Assembly (NCBI RefSeq): GCF_029846175.1
Contig: NZ_JARWAC010000005.1
Span: 62,001 to 126,000 of the forward strand
Origin: Sphaerisporangium sp. TRM90804
GTDB lineage: Bacteria > Actinomycetota > Actinomycetes > Streptosporangiales > Streptosporangiaceae
Direction: 5' to 3'
DNA: 64,000 nucleotides
A model generated the notes under the pieces. It searched no databases and had not been told where the DNA came from. It was given only the letters and a program-made list of their open reading frames with translations. This document shows positions 53,443 through 61,655 of the stretch, piece by piece (within the stretch, counting starts at the first letter, position 1; each line of letters starts with the position of its first letter). A program made the position numbers and the translations under genes.

Positions 53443-54801
53443 TCATCTGAGGTGTTTCTCGTACTCTCCAATCAACTGCTGCACACTGGGGAGCCGGTCG
53501 GCCGGTAGGCAGTTGGTGACCACTAAGTCGCGTAGCGTCGGAAGTGCGGCTTCAACGCTACTCGCTCGATGCGCCGGCTCAAGGGAATTGATTCCTCTCT
53601 GAGCAGCCTTCACTGCCCCTGCGCCGTCTCCATTTACAGCGAGAGTGTCCGCCAGATCGAGCCACTTCCAGGGATCCTTCTCCCCCTCGGTCTTGGCGGT
53701 GTACCTCGTGAGATCCTCAAGGTCCTGAAACCTCGCCAGGGCTGAAGCTTGACCGTCCGGCTCACCACGGGAGAGGAGTAAATCGAGCTTCGCCACATTT
53801 ATCAAAGGATAGGTATCCTTAGAATTTATCTTTTCCGCCCGCGCGTAAGCCTCTCTGGCATCGCGAAGCGTGACCCAGTCTTGGTCCCCCGTGCGATCGT
53901 AGAAGTTTCGGGACTTACGCCGAAACACTCCTCCAAGGCTGGATAAAGCGTCGGCGTCTGAAGGGTCGATGGCCACGGCACGCTCGAACGACTCGATCGC
54001 GTCGTCCAATTTTTGGCTTCGGCTCTGTGCGACTCCCAGCTCTCGCCAGGCTGGCCCGTCGTCGGGCACGAGGCTCACGGCTTGACCGAGATGCGCGATC
54101 GCGGTCTCATAGTCGCCAGCCTTACTCAGGGACATTCCTAGGTGGAGTTGGGCGCGGAAGTTGACAGGGTTATTTTCAAGCGCGCGCTTGAGGTACATGA
54201 CGCGATCTTCGTGGGTGGCGTTCATCGCCGCCGCAACCAATTCGTCCCCCCGCTCCTCGTGAAGTCTGGCGATGTCCGCACGAAGCTGGTCCAACTCAGC
54301 TTTGCTGACGGAGATGACTCCGGCACCTTCACGCACAGGACTGTCGGGGTGCCCCTTCTCTATGCCGTCTAAAATCGCCCGCACAATGCGAGCACAGGCA
54401 TCTTGCAGCTGGCCGGGGTCAATCCCATAGGGGATAACTCGATTGGCAGCGACGTTGAACTTGACGTCGTGTTCCACCGACTGGCACACCAGCACGGTCA
54501 CGTTGTCACGTAGCGCCCAGCGTACGCCCAACTCCAGGTAGACGTTGGCGTTCGCGCCCGTCAGGTCCGCGATGTAGACAGGCGCCTCCAGTGCCTCACC
54601 GAACATGGAGCGGTAGATGACCCCCCCGGAGTACTTATCTTTTTCGATACGCAACTCCACTTCGACACCGAGTTCATTCTCGAGCCGTGCGACAACCGGG
54701 TCGTACAGGAACTTTTTAACCTTGGCGACCTCCTTTAAGGTCGCATGATCACCCATGTTGCTACCCGGCATCGCGACGAAGACGACCAGAGGCGAGTTCA
54801 T
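53443..54801 (-). CDS. TIR/nucleoside-deoxyribosyltransferase-like domain with TPR repeats, probable defence protein
   Basis: 452 residues from the ATG at 54801; a GTG at 54855 is in frame. Residues 1-120 (VVFVAMPG at 6-13, PVYIADLTGANANVYLELGVRWAL at 74-97) form a TIR/N-deoxyribosyltransferase-like fold with the expected catalytic Glu at 90 (ELG). A short linker follows, then at least three TPR units (VNFRAQLHLGMSLSKAGDYETAIAHLGQAV, AWRELGVAQSRSQKLDDAIESFERAV). In bacterial immunity such domains cleave NAD+ or nucleotides, with TPRs sensing or scaffolding. Codons are visibly AT-richer than neighbours and exact 22-bp direct repeats flank it, both signs of transfer. Function is inferred. Confidence 0.78.
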   Translation of the reverse strand: MNSPLVVFVAMPGSNMGDHATLKEVAKVKKFLYDPVVARLENELGVEVELRIEKDKYSGGVIYRSMFGEALEAPVYIADLTGANANVYLELGVRWALRDNVTVLVCQSVEHDVKFNVAANRVIPYGIDPGQLQDACARIVRAILDGIEKGHPDSPVREGAGVISVSKAELDQLRADIARLHEERGDELVAAAMNATHEDRVMYLKRALENNPVNFRAQLHLGMSLSKAGDYETAIAHLGQAVSLVPDDGPAWRELGVAQSRSQKLDDAIESFERAVAIDPSDADALSSLGGVFRRKSRNFYDRTGDQDWVTLRDAREAYARAEKINSKDTYPLINVAKLDLLLSRGEPDGQASALARFQDLEDLTRYTAKTEGEKDPWKWLDLADTLAVNGDGAGAVKAAQRGINSLEPAHRASSVEAALPTLRDLVVTNCLPADRLPSVQQLIGEYEKHLR

Positions 54802-54933
54802 AACGCCGATGATGCCATTTCTGGTACCCGTCAGAGCGACGAAGGCCAGGCACACCCACGGGCCAAGCGAGGCGAACGGCCTCGTCGGATCCTCGGCGAC
54901 ACTACGGCGCCGTCAGGCGCAGTCCGGCGGACG

Positions 54934-54955
54934 CGTACGAGAACGCATACCAGGA
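54934..54955 (+). repeat. Right copy of the 22-bp direct repeat
   Basis: Exact copy of 53399-53420, 1535 bp away start to start, 133 bp upstream of the TIR-like/TPR start. Flanking sequence is only loosely similar (CCGGGCGGA versus CCGGCGGA just before it), so the shared element is 22 bp. It looks like an attachment-site or target duplication. Confidence 0.8.
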
Positions 54956-55075
54956 AAACCGGCAAAGCGGATTGGCTAGGCTTCTCCGGCAGATCCGCGC
55001 GGCGGATGCGGCCCCGACCCGGCGTCCCGCGGCGGTGCGGCATCCGGCGTTCCGCTCGCGAGATGGGGCTGAAGC

Positions 55076-56251
55076 ATGGTCGGTCGGGGGATTCCCGCCA
55101 GCGCGCTGGCACTGCTGCTCGTGGCGGGACCGAGCGTGGCGTTCGCGCCGGCCGCCGGGGCCGTCTCCCCGGCCAACCCGGCGCGGTGCGCTCCGCCGCG
55201 GGGCGGGGCGCAGGTGGGCGAGTCGTGGGGGCAGCGGCGGCTGGCGTTCACCGGCGTCTGGCCGCTGACGCGGGGGGACGGCGTGACCGTGGCCGTGATC
55301 GACAGCGGGGTGGACACCCGGCACCCGCAGGTCCGCGTGGCGCGCTCGATCGACCTGACCGGGACGGGGCCGCAGGACTGCGTCGGGCACGGGACGGCGG
55401 TGGCCGGGATCATCGCCGGGGACGACATGCGGGAGATCCCGTTCGCCGGCGTAGCCCCCAAAGTGCGCCTTATCTCCATAAAGCAGACAAATAGCGAAAC
55501 AGGGGACGTCGGATTGCTGGCGAAGGCCATCATCCGGGCGGCCGACCTCCGAGCAGACGTCGTGAACGTGTCCATCCAGGCGAACGACGCGCCCGACCTC
55601 AAGAGCGCCGTCGACTACGCGCTGTCCATGGACGTCGTCATCGTGGCGGCGGCCGGGAACATCAAGAAGGAGGACGGCACCCCCGCGCCCGCCTACCCCG
55701 CCGCCTACCCCGGGGTGCTGTCGGTCGGGTCCGCCGGGCCGGACGGCAAGCGCACCGACTTCTCCAACGCCACCACGCCGGTCTCGGTGCTGGCCCCCGG
55801 CACGAGCATCACCAGCACCTGGCCGGGCTCGGGATACCGCCAGGACCTGGAGGGGACCAGCTACGCCGCGCCGTACGTCGCGGGGGTGGCCGCCCTGGTC
55901 AGGGCGCGGCACCCCAACCTCGACAACGTGCGGGTGCGCCGCCGCATCGAGATCACCGCCGACGGCGCCACGGGCACGGGCACCGGCGCCGGCATGGTCA
56001 ACCCGCTGCTGGCCGTCTCGGAGATCCTGCCGTCGGAGGTCGTCGCCATCGCCCCCCGGCAGCCCGACCCGCTGCCGCCCGGGGTGGTCCGCAAGGCGGC
56101 GCCGCCCGACCTGCAGGCCATCTCGCTCGCCACGACCCTCACCGTGGTGGCGATCGCGCTCGCGGCCCTGGTCACGGCGGTCAGCCTGGTGGTCCCGCTG
56201 GGCCGCAAGCGAGGGTGGCGGCCGGGACGGGCGAAGACCGCGGGTGAATGA
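55076..56251 (+). CDS. mycP: Mycosin, type VII secretion-associated subtilisin-like protease
   Basis: 391 residues. Signal peptide at 1-28, subtilisin triad Asp in VAVIDSGVDTRH, His in DCVGHGTAVAGIIAG and Ser in EGTSYAAPYVAG, and a C-terminal membrane helix (LATTLTVVAIALAALVTAVSLVVPLG) followed by a basic tail. This is the mycosin layout: protease domain outside, anchored in the membrane next to the ESX channel. It begins a T7SS-associated gene set on the plus strand. Confidence 0.93.
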   Translation: MVGRGIPASALALLLVAGPSVAFAPAAGAVSPANPARCAPPRGGAQVGESWGQRRLAFTGVWPLTRGDGVTVAVIDSGVDTRHPQVRVARSIDLTGTGPQDCVGHGTAVAGIIAGDDMREIPFAGVAPKVRLISIKQTNSETGDVGLLAKAIIRAADLRADVVNVSIQANDAPDLKSAVDYALSMDVVIVAAAGNIKKEDGTPAPAYPAAYPGVLSVGSAGPDGKRTDFSNATTPVSVLAPGTSITSTWPGSGYRQDLEGTSYAAPYVAGVAALVRARHPNLDNVRVRRRIEITADGATGTGTGAGMVNPLLAVSEILPSEVVAIAPRQPDPLPPGVVRKAAPPDLQAISLATTLTVVAIALAALVTAVSLVVPLGRKRGWRPGRAKTAGE

Positions 56252-56398
56252 CACGGAAACGAGTCCGGACTAACCACCGCGTAGATCAACGAAACCGTAA
56301 CATGTGATGCAGGTGTGACATATCACGCCAATGGGGGCGACATCATGTGGTGTCGTAAACCGCGATCGGTGGACGCGCAGGGGAAGGCGTTAAGAGAC

Positions 56399-58666
56399 AT
56401 GCAGTCATTACTGCCAGACGACCCCAAGCAGGTTGGCGACTACTCGCTACTTGGACGTCTTGGTCAGGGACCTCGGGGGACGGTCTATCTCGCCCGGCTC
56501 GCCGAGCCCGCATCGTCCCCGGCGCCGGGCGCCGAGGCCGAGGAGCACCCGCTGCCCGAGCGGGATGAGCGTTTCGTCGTCAAGCTGCTGCCGCCGTGGC
56601 CGGAGGCCGGCCCCGACGCGCGCGCCCGGGTCGTGGACGAGCTCTCGGCGGCGCGGCGCGTCTCCAGCGCCTACGTCGCGAGGGCCGTCGACGCCGGCTG
56701 GGCCGGCGACCGGGCCTACGTCGTCCGCGAGTACGTCGAGGGCCGCTCGCTGCGCGACGCCGTCGACGCCGACGGGCCGCTGACCGGCGACGCGCTGGAG
56801 CGGGTCGCCGTCGGCACGCTGACCGCCCTCACCGCCGTCCACCTCGCCGGGGTCGTGCACCGCGGCCTGGTGCCGGACAACGTCCTGCTCGGCCCGGACG
56901 GGCCGCGCGTCGCCGACTTCGGCCTGGGCGAGATCGGCCCGCGCTCGCCCGAGCAGGTGCGGGGCGAGCTGCCCGGCCCCGCGGCCGACGTCTTCTCCTG
57001 GGCCGCCACGCTCGTCTACGCCGCGACCGGCGCCGAGCCGTTCGGCGGCGGCGCAGAGGCCGTCGCCACGGCGCGGCCCGACCTGAGCGCGCTTCCCGCC
57101 CCCATGCGGGAGGTCGTCGCGGCCTGCCTCGCCAAGGTCCCGTCCGAGCGGCCCACCGCCCAGGGGGCCATGCTCTGGATGCTCGGCGAGCACAAGAAGG
57201 CCACCGCCGTCCCGCCCGCGGCCGTCGCCGGTCCGGACGCGGACCCCGACGCCACCGTCGACGGCAACGTCATCTCCGGCACCGTGATCTCCGGCGGCAT
57301 CGCCGGCGGCCCGGCTCCCGAGGTCCCCGAGACCCCGTCGCACAGCTCGCTGGACGTGCCGGCGTCCGCCGGCGCGCCCGTGGTGCCGGCCGTTCCCGAG
57401 GCCGCGGAGCCGACGCCGGTCTGGACGGTCCCCACCCAGCCAGAGGCGCCGTCCACCCAGGTCTGGACCACCCCCGCCCTGCCGTCCGGCGAGCCCGACG
57501 TCCCGGCGCGGCCCGCGCTCACCGGCCCGGAGACGCCGGCCGAGGAGCCGCGGCGCAAGAAGGCCGGCCGCTTCCCCGTCGGCCTGGCGGCCGGCGTGGG
57601 CATCGTGATCGGCCTGTCGGGCCTCGGCCTGTGGGGCGCCGGGCAGTACTCCGGCCCCCAGGAGATCGGCCGGGTCGCCGCGGAGGGCGATGCGCCGAGC
57701 GCGATCCCGCTCCCGCCGGAAGGCATCGAGGACAACGGGGGCGTCGGCGCGTCGACTGCGCCGCGCCCGCAGGTCACCGTGCCGTGGGCCAACTCCCCCG
57801 CCCCGCAGGACACCGGCGTGTACCCGATGGAGATCTCGACGTCCAGCCCGCCGCTCGCCGTCCCGACGCTCTCCAACGGCCCGCAGTTCACGCCGCCGCC
57901 GCTGCCCACGACGGCGCCGACCCCGTCGGGCTCGCCGACCCCGGCGCCGACCGTGACGGTCACCGCGACGCCGACCCCCTCCCCCACGGGCGAGGCGACG
58001 CCGACCGGGCTCGACACCCCGACCCCCACCCCGACCGCCGAGACGACGCCGACCGGTTCGCCCACGCCCAGCGGCTCGGTCACCCCGACGCCGAGCGTCA
58101 GCGTGACCACCTCGGGCCCGGCGTCCCCCCAGCCGAGCACGACCAGGACGGCGACCCCCGGGCCGACGGTGTCCAGGCCGGTCGCCCCGCGCCCGACCGT
58201 GACCCGCACCGCCGTGCCGCGGCCGACCGTGACCCGGACCGTGACGCCCCGGCCGACCGGCACCCTCACGTCCCGGCCGACCGGCACGCCGAAGCCGACC
58301 TACTCGCTGCCCAGGACGCGTCCCGGAGTGAACCCGTACTCGGCGCAACAGGTCTGCGACGCCGCGGGCAAGGGCACCGGCTTCGCGGTCCAGCGGTCCA
58401 GCGCGTTCAGCGGCGGCATCACCTACCAGCTGTTCAGCGGCGCCACCGGGGCGACGTGCGTGGTGACGATCAAGACCACGCAGGTCGGGGTGGTCTCGCC
58501 GGTGTCGGCGTCGCTTGAGGTGCAGGGCACGGCGCCCGTCGCCGACAGCGGCTCCTACAAGTTCTACGCCGGCCCGCTGATCGCGGCGGCGAAGGGCAAG
58601 TGCGTGCGGTTCACCGGCGGCGCGGGCTCGGCCACCACCAGCGTGCCGTTCGGCACCTGCGGCTGA
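56399..58666 (+). CDS. Membrane Ser/Thr pseudokinase with secreted C-terminal domain
   Basis: 755 residues from the ATG at 56399; an upstream ATG at 56345 is in frame. The kinase domain has the Gly loop GQGPRGTVY (22-30), the ATP-binding Lys 62 (VVKLLP), DFG at 173-175 and a PEQ-type APE region, but HRD is HRG (154-156): the catalytic Asp is Gly. Phosphotransfer should be lost or weak. After the kinase comes a linker, a membrane helix (FPVGLAAGVGIVIGLSGLGLWGAG, about 395-418) and a long extracellular Thr/Pro-rich stalk ending in a ~110-residue globular domain with Cys. It likely scaffolds or senses for the T7SS. Confidence 0.82.
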   Translation: MQSLLPDDPKQVGDYSLLGRLGQGPRGTVYLARLAEPASSPAPGAEAEEHPLPERDERFVVKLLPPWPEAGPDARARVVDELSAARRVSSAYVARAVDAGWAGDRAYVVREYVEGRSLRDAVDADGPLTGDALERVAVGTLTALTAVHLAGVVHRGLVPDNVLLGPDGPRVADFGLGEIGPRSPEQVRGELPGPAADVFSWAATLVYAATGAEPFGGGAEAVATARPDLSALPAPMREVVAACLAKVPSERPTAQGAMLWMLGEHKKATAVPPAAVAGPDADPDATVDGNVISGTVISGGIAGGPAPEVPETPSHSSLDVPASAGAPVVPAVPEAAEPTPVWTVPTQPEAPSTQVWTTPALPSGEPDVPARPALTGPETPAEEPRRKKAGRFPVGLAAGVGIVIGLSGLGLWGAGQYSGPQEIGRVAAEGDAPSAIPLPPEGIEDNGGVGASTAPRPQVTVPWANSPAPQDTGVYPMEISTSSPPLAVPTLSNGPQFTPPPLPTTAPTPSGSPTPAPTVTVTATPTPSPTGEATPTGLDTPTPTPTAETTPTGSPTPSGSVTPTPSVSVTTSGPASPQPSTTRTATPGPTVSRPVAPRPTVTRTAVPRPTVTRTVTPRPTGTLTSRPTGTPKPTYSLPRTRPGVNPYSAQQVCDAAGKGTGFAVQRSSAFSGGITYQLFSGATGATCVVTIKTTQVGVVSPVSASLEVQGTAPVADSGSYKFYAGPLIAAAKGKCVRFTGGAGSATTSVPFGTCG

Positions 58667-58709
58667 GCACGCACGGCACCGACCGAAGCGAGGAGAGGAC
58701 GAAGCCTGT

Positions 58710-59087
58710 ATGACGACGCGCGGCGAGCCGTACCCACCGTCCGGTGATCCGGAGATCGACCGGGTGCTGGAGTCGCTCGCCGCGCAGAGGGCCGAGTTCG
58801 AGCAGGTGGGACGGCGGCTGTCGGAGACGCTGGGCCGGGGCGAGGCCGAGGACGGGCGGGTGGCCGTCGAGGTGCGCCCCAACGGCTCGCTGGCCGGCCT
58901 GCGCATCGACCCGCGGGCGATGCGGCTGGGCTCCGACGCGCTGGCCGAGGCGATCCTGCGGGCGGCCGTGGACGCCGAGGCCGACGCGGCGGCCAAGGCC
59001 GAGGCCGCGATGCTGACCCTGCTCGGCGGCGCCGAGCCGCCCTCCCCCGGCACCCGGACGGCGCGGGATCGGGACGACGCCCCCTGA
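58710..59087 (+). CDS. YbaB/EbfC family protein
   Basis: 125 residues. The pattern DPEIDRVLESLAAQRAEFEQVGRRLSE then GRVAVEVRPNGSLAGLRIDPRAMRLGSDALAEAILRAAVDAEADAAAKA fits the YbaB DNA-binding-like fold. Actinobacterial T7SS clusters often carry such paralogues; their role there is unknown. Confidence 0.78.
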   Translation: MTTRGEPYPPSGDPEIDRVLESLAAQRAEFEQVGRRLSETLGRGEAEDGRVAVEVRPNGSLAGLRIDPRAMRLGSDALAEAILRAAVDAEADAAAKAEAAMLTLLGGAEPPSPGTRTARDRDDAP

Positions 59088-59141
59088 GCGGGCCTGCCCG
59101 GCCGGAGCGTCACGCCCCGCCCGCCTCTTAGAGTGATCGTC

Positions 59142-60569
59142 GTGGGGGAATGGGAGCCGTCGAGTCCGTTCGAGCGGCATCTCCAGGCGGCGCACGCGAT
59201 GGGCGATCTGGCCCTGTGCCTGGGGCTGCTGCGCGCCGCCGAGTTCGCGCTCCCGCTGAGCGCCGCCGCGGCCGCCGGCGAGGAGCCGGCCGCCTGGCCG
59301 ACCGCCGACGGCGGCGAGCGTGTCTGGCTGGTCGCCTACACCTCCGCCCAGGCGATGCGGGCCGCCACCGGCGGCCTGACCGACCACCACCGCGTCGTGT
59401 CGCTGCCCGAGCTGGCGGCCGGGTGGCCCGACCCGGGCTGGGGCCTGGCGGTCAACCCGGGCCTGCCGGTGGGCTTCTTCCTGGAGCCCGGCACCGTAGC
59501 GCGGCTCGCCGCGCCGTCCCCGGCCCACGACCGCGCCGCCGAGCCCGGTTCCGGGGCGCCCATCATGCAGAAGCCGCTCAGGCCGGCCGACCTGTACGCC
59601 TACCTCGCCGAGGGCGGGTCGCGGGTCTCCGGCTACTGCCACCAGGCCATGGACGTCGCGCACATCGCCACGCCCGCCGTGCTGGCGGACGCGCTCGGGC
59701 AGGCGTCGGAGGAGGGCGTCCTGACCGAGCAGGGGTCGGTGAACCTCCTGCGGTGGCGCGCGGCCGGGCTGAGCCTGTACCGCGTGCCCTACGGGGGCAC
59801 GGACGAGCTGACGCGTGCGGCGGTGGCCGGGTGGGTGATCGAGGAGCCGCCGTTCACCGGCATGGGGTTCGCGCCCAACGTCGACCAGGTGATCCGCGAG
59901 TACAAGATCGACGGGCTGGCTCTGCCGCACGGTGCGGAGATCTGGGAGCTGACCGTGTCCGGGGTAGAGTTCCGGCGCGCCGTGTTCGACGGCGACCTCG
60001 CCCGGTGGCTGCTGGTCCACGAGTCACGGCCGGACGAGACGTCCCCCGGAGAGGCCCCCTCCGGCGCCGGAGCCACTTCACCCGAGACGTCTCCCGGAGA
60101 GGGCCCCTCCGGCGCCGCGGCCGCTTCGGACGGGGCGCTCGCGGAGGAGCCTTCGCCGGGCGGGCCGCGGCGGGCGGCGGCGCGGTGGCAGCGGCACCGG
60201 GCACGCGTGGGGGGCGCCGAGTACGAGGCGGTGCCCGACGCCCGGCCGGACGGGCTGTGGATGCGGCTGCGCGGCGCGGAGCCCGCCGAGGGCTTCGAGC
60301 GGGTCGGGCCCGGGCTGTTCGTCCGTCCCGTGCGGGCCGGCGACTGCGAGGCGATCGAGTTCGTCACCACGGTGGGCGAGTGGCGCGGGGTCACGTGCAA
60401 GGTGCACGACGAGCGCGGTGACGAACTGCTGGTCGAGTACGCGGGCGGGCTGCTGCCCGTCGCGCGGGAGCTGGGACTGCGGCGCGCCGAGCGCGGCGTC
60501 CACCGCGACTGGGTCCCCCGGCGCGAGGTGCTCGGACTCCGCGAACTCGCCGTGCCACTGGACGACTGA
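59142..60569 (+). CDS. SseB N-terminal domain protein
   Basis: About 475 residues (GTG at 59142 or 59133). Residues up to about 130 (FERHLQAAHAMGDLALCLGLLRAAEFALPLSAAAA, VWLVAYTSAQAMRAATGG, GWGLAVNPGLPVGFFLEPGTV) are an SseB-like domain. A second conserved region follows (QVIREYKIDGLALPHGAEIWEL). A low-complexity insert at about 295-345, made by a 48-bp duplication, separates it from a C-terminal domain (GGAEYEAVPDARPDGLWMRLRG...). SseB-like proteins are common in actinobacterial ESX loci and probably act in substrate handling. Confidence 0.78.
   Translation: MGEWEPSSPFERHLQAAHAMGDLALCLGLLRAAEFALPLSAAAAAGEEPAAWPTADGGERVWLVAYTSAQAMRAATGGLTDHHRVVSLPELAAGWPDPGWGLAVNPGLPVGFFLEPGTVARLAAPSPAHDRAAEPGSGAPIMQKPLRPADLYAYLAEGGSRVSGYCHQAMDVAHIATPAVLADALGQASEEGVLTEQGSVNLLRWRAAGLSLYRVPYGGTDELTRAAVAGWVIEEPPFTGMGFAPNVDQVIREYKIDGLALPHGAEIWELTVSGVEFRRAVFDGDLARWLLVHESRPDETSPGEAPSGAGATSPETSPGEGPSGAAAASDGALAEEPSPGGPRRAAARWQRHRARVGGAEYEAVPDARPDGLWMRLRGAEPAEGFERVGPGLFVRPVRAGDCEAIEFVTTVGEWRGVTCKVHDERGDELLVEYAGGLLPVARELGLRRAERGVHRDWVPRREVLGLRELAVPLDD
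60036..60131 (+). repeat. Two tandem 48-bp units inside the SseB-like gene
   Basis: GAGACGTC followed by CCCGGAGAGG recurs at 60036 and 60084; the 48-bp units are near-identical and in frame, each giving a TSPGE...PSGA segment. Confidence 0.75.
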
Positions 60570-60848
60570 CCCCCTCCCCCGGACGGCGTCTTCCCCGCTG
60601 CCGAAAGGCGCCTGCCGCGCCTGACCATGGGTTTGTTCCACCCATTCCGACTAATCGGGCATATAGCCACTAAATTCCCAACAGCCACAATACTCGTCAC
60701 AAGGCGCATCAGACCTCAGAATGCTTGCCGTGCATCCTGAGTAAATGTCACAATGCCGGGCATAGCGACTGTTTCCCAGAAGTTAGGCCACGGTTTCCGT
60801 GCGGTTAAGCACTGGTCCCGGCGTGGGCAGATGCTACGGGGAGGTTGG

Positions 60849-61253
60849 GTGGACGCGTTGGGAAGGGCGGACGCGGCGGAGGTCCAGGCTTACGCCGACG
60901 AACTGCGCGCCGCCTTCGTTCGTCTGCGGGAGGAAGCGCCCGCCCTGCACGAGAAGGCCCGCACCCTCCAGGTCACCGAGAGATCCCGGGACGGGCTCGT
61001 GTCGGCGACGGTCGGCGCGCGCGGCGACCTGGTCAGGCTGGACATCGACCCGCGCGTCTACCGGCGCCCGGACTCCCGCCACCTGGCCGACGCCATCACC
61101 GAGACGGTCCAGCGCGCCGCGGCCACGGCGCAGGCCAGGGTCATCGAGATCTTCGAGCCGCTGATCCCCGAGGACCAGATGAGGGCGCACCTGGAGGGCG
61201 ATCTCGACCGGGTGCTCGACCAGATGGCGGCGCGACTGCGGGAAGCGGGGTGA
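60849..61253 (+). CDS. YbaB/EbfC family protein, second copy
   Basis: 134 residues from the GTG at 60849, chosen because GGGGAGG lies 4 bp upstream. The frame is open back to an ATG at 60753, but those codons (ATA, TTA, GTT, GGT) are unlike the genome's GC-rich usage. The YbaB pattern is VQAYADELRAAFVRLREEAPALHEKARTLQVTERSRDGLVSATVGARGDLVRLDIDPRVYRRPDSRHLADAITETVQRAAATA. It is 6 bp ahead of the WXG100-like gene. The AT-rich 60570-60848 stretch is the likely promoter region of this sub-operon. Confidence 0.78.
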   Translation: MDALGRADAAEVQAYADELRAAFVRLREEAPALHEKARTLQVTERSRDGLVSATVGARGDLVRLDIDPRVYRRPDSRHLADAITETVQRAAATAQARVIEIFEPLIPEDQMRAHLEGDLDRVLDQMAARLREAG

Positions 61254-61259
61254 TCTGAC

Positions 61260-61583
61260 GTGCCCGACCACGTCGACGTCCACGGGCAGACGGCCTTCGC
61301 CGGCCTGGCCCGCTGGGACGCCGCCACGTCCGACATCGCCGCCTTCTGGAAGGAGCGCGCGGAGCGCATCCGCCGGCTCACCGAGGCGGCCCCGTGGGGC
61401 CGCGACTCCGCCGGCCAGGCGTTCCAGGCGTCGTACACCAGGGGCGGGGGGCCCGAGGGCATGCTGCTGGCCGGCGACGGCATCGTCTCCGACGTCGGCC
61501 ACCTGGGGATGAAGGTACGCACGGCGGTGGTCAGAACCCGCGACACCGACCAGCGGCAGGCCGGCACGACCTACCAGATCTGA
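61260..61583 (+). CDS. WXG100-like small protein
   Basis: 107 residues from the GTG at 61260. Helical throughout, with a central WGRDSAG turn where WXG100 proteins have WxG, flanked by helices (DIAAFWKERAERIRRLTEAAP and AGQAFQASYTR). It is probably a small T7SS substrate or chaperone partner of the large protein encoded next. Confidence 0.75.
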   Translation: MPDHVDVHGQTAFAGLARWDAATSDIAAFWKERAERIRRLTEAAPWGRDSAGQAFQASYTRGGGPEGMLLAGDGIVSDVGHLGMKVRTAVVRTRDTDQRQAGTTYQI

Positions 61584-61655
61584 GCGGCGGCGACGTTCGG
61601 GCCGCACGGCCCTGAGCGGTCGTGTTCGGGCGGGGACAACCGAGGGCGGGGTGGC

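Noticed and set aside
53293-53508. Short plus-strand frame spanning the left 22-bp repeat
   Set aside because: No RBS or conserved domain, and it overlaps the end of the TIR-like/TPR gene in antisense.
54802-54933. tRNA or other RNA gene near the right 22-bp repeat as an integration site
   Set aside because: No cloverleaf or GTTCRAnYC loop could be found around either repeat.
56447-59113. 888-codon minus-strand open frame
   Set aside because: Arg/Gly/Ala-rich shadow of the pseudokinase and YbaB-like genes with no domain or RBS.
60753-60848. N-terminal extension of the second YbaB-like protein
   Set aside because: Codons there are AT-rich and atypical, and a strong RBS precedes the GTG at 60849.
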